Source of the DNA: Monarcha castaneiventris obscurior
Taxonomy: Eukaryota > Chordata > Aves > Passeriformes > Monarchidae
DNA length: 64,000 nt
Direction: 5' to 3'
Assembly (NCBI GenBank): GCA_026261815.1
Contig: JAMPIT010000434.1
Coordinates: 13,885,001-13,949,000, forward strand
Both the position numbers and the translations under genes were made by a program. Shown here one piece after another: positions 62,901-64,000 of the stretch. The notes beneath the pieces are model-generated. The model ran no database searches. It had not been told where the DNA came from and saw nothing but the letters and a program-made list of their open reading frames with translations. Numbering within the stretch: the stretch's first letter is position 1; each line of letters begins with the position of its first letter.

Positions 62901-64000
62901 CCCATAAGAGTGGGATGATAATGACCACAACTTTCCTGTGCTACCCCATCATAATCCTTGACCCTGCACTCAGCCTCAGTAGGGGAGATGTAATCACCTG
63001 CACCATTTGTGCAGTCCCTGATCTCTCTGAGAATGCTAATATAATAGAGTTTATAACTAATGCTGAGAGTGGTTTTGGTGACTGGATGGATTTCCTGTAA
63101 ACTGAGATCACCATACTCCAGGCACACAGTTTCAGTTCCTTGTTACCTGGAAAAGCACATAGCATAAGCTTACTAAAATAAGAAAATAATTCTTTATATT
63201 TTACAATGAAAGTGCAAAGCTTAGTTATATCCAGAGATAAGACCCTTGCACTAATTGCAATAATAATCACAATATTTGAAAATCGTGGTATACATGGAAA
63301 GACCATTTGAGCAGGACTACAATGTTCATACCCCATTACCAGGCTCAAAGTGCCTTAATTACAATGTTTGTGTAAGACTGAAAAACTTTATGCTGCTTTT
63401 GGACAGCATGACTAGTATCTCTAGGGAGCATCATGAAAAGGTCATGTGTATCTCACAAAATCATCAAAAATCCCTAGACTTTTAACAAACACATTAATTC
63501 ATGTTGAATAGCTCACATTCCAGCTATAGTTCTATTTTTAGGTTATTTGCTGTATATAAAGAAGTGCCACCAGTTTTGAAGTATTTTTAAACATACAAAG
63601 GTAGCTGTTCTTTTCTATGCAAGAGGCTGTGGGGGAAGAGGCTGCTTTTACTACACCACCAGCTGCCAGCTAATGGAGCTGCAGGGAAGGAGCCAGAACA
63701 TGGCAAAGTGACCCATACTGCAATGTGAGCTAAATGCTTCAGAGTGAGCCGGGGAGCTCTGTGTTAAACTGATTCATTGTTTTCTCCTCCTGGGAACCCT
63801 AATAAAACCTTTACAGCAAAGCAAATGCCCATTATTGAAAGAGCACATCAGCATATCTCATGTCAGCAAGGACCTGATCTAATGGTCAATATTTGAGATT
63901 TTCCTAAGGGATAACTACTTTTGCCTGTTGCAGTGTTGAAGGTCCAAAAAGTTAGAGAGACAGATTTGGCCATGAAAAACAGAACAGCCCCTTAAGATTT

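Larger units (their letters stand above)
55691..64000. other. Intergenic region downstream of AQP9
   Basis: I see no exon, RNA gene or clear interspersed repeat here. An A/C-rich low-complexity stretch is at 58.48-58.53 kb and a G-rich run at 59.89 kb. In mammals the next gene rightward is LIPC; nothing resembling its signal-peptide exon was seen. Confidence 0.6.

Noticed and set aside
62941..63348. 135-codon minus-strand frame downstream of AQP9
   Set aside because: Hydrophobic but with no recognisable domain, and overlapped by other frames on both strands; no promoter or splice context.
1..64000. CRISPR arrays, operons, tRNA or rRNA genes, intact retroviruses
   Set aside because: No regularly spaced repeats, no cloverleaf or rRNA-like sequence, and no paired long terminal repeats were seen. 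The split genes and CR1 elements show vertebrate nuclear DNA.

Overview
This window is vertebrate nuclear DNA, most likely from a bird. Genes are split by GT-AG introns. Interspersed repeats are of the CR1 LINE type typical of sauropsids, including a 3' end that finishes in the ATTCTGTG/ATTCTAT octamer tail. Two genes are recognisable from the protein they encode, and their order and orientation match the ALDH1A2 - AQP9 neighbourhood that I remember from human chromosome 15 (LIPC would be expected further right).

Layout. Positions 1-19,682 are non-coding and lie inside the first intron of ALDH1A2, which runs on the minus strand. Its first coding exon is at 19,683-19,799, with a CCAAT/TATA promoter at about 19,920-19,985 and a CpG island of about 1 kb (19,970-20,960). 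Next comes a head-to-head intergenic region (about 20.9-30.9 kb). It is AT-rich and holds an unusual cluster of inverted and tandem repeats at 24.5-25.7 kb and a decayed minus-strand LINE at about 27.95 kb. AQP9 runs on the plus strand from 31,125 to 54,524 in six coding exons. They join into an intact 288-codon aquaglyceroporin frame, with both NPA boxes and the selectivity-filter arginine present. Intron 1 (10.8 kb) contains a CR1 3' end. Intron 5 (5 kb) contains a small, dense CpG island at about 52.05-52.52 kb that no coding feature explains. From 54,525 to 64,000 there is the AQP9 3' UTR and then non-coding sequence with no recognisable gene.

Function. ALDH1A2 makes retinoic acid from retinaldehyde in the cytosol. 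AQP9 is a plasma-membrane channel for water, glycerol and other small neutral solutes. They share an upstream region but not a pathway, so any joint regulation is only a hypothesis.

I found no sign of a novel multi-gene system. The best leads are non-coding: a 65-bp segment copied from the edge of the ALDH1A2 CpG island and flanked by 17-bp direct repeats, the intronic CpG island in AQP9, the repeat/AP-1 cluster at 24.5-24.9 kb, three octamer motifs at exact 14-bp spacing in ALDH1A2 intron 1, and a possible decayed coding fragment at 9.2-9.64 kb.
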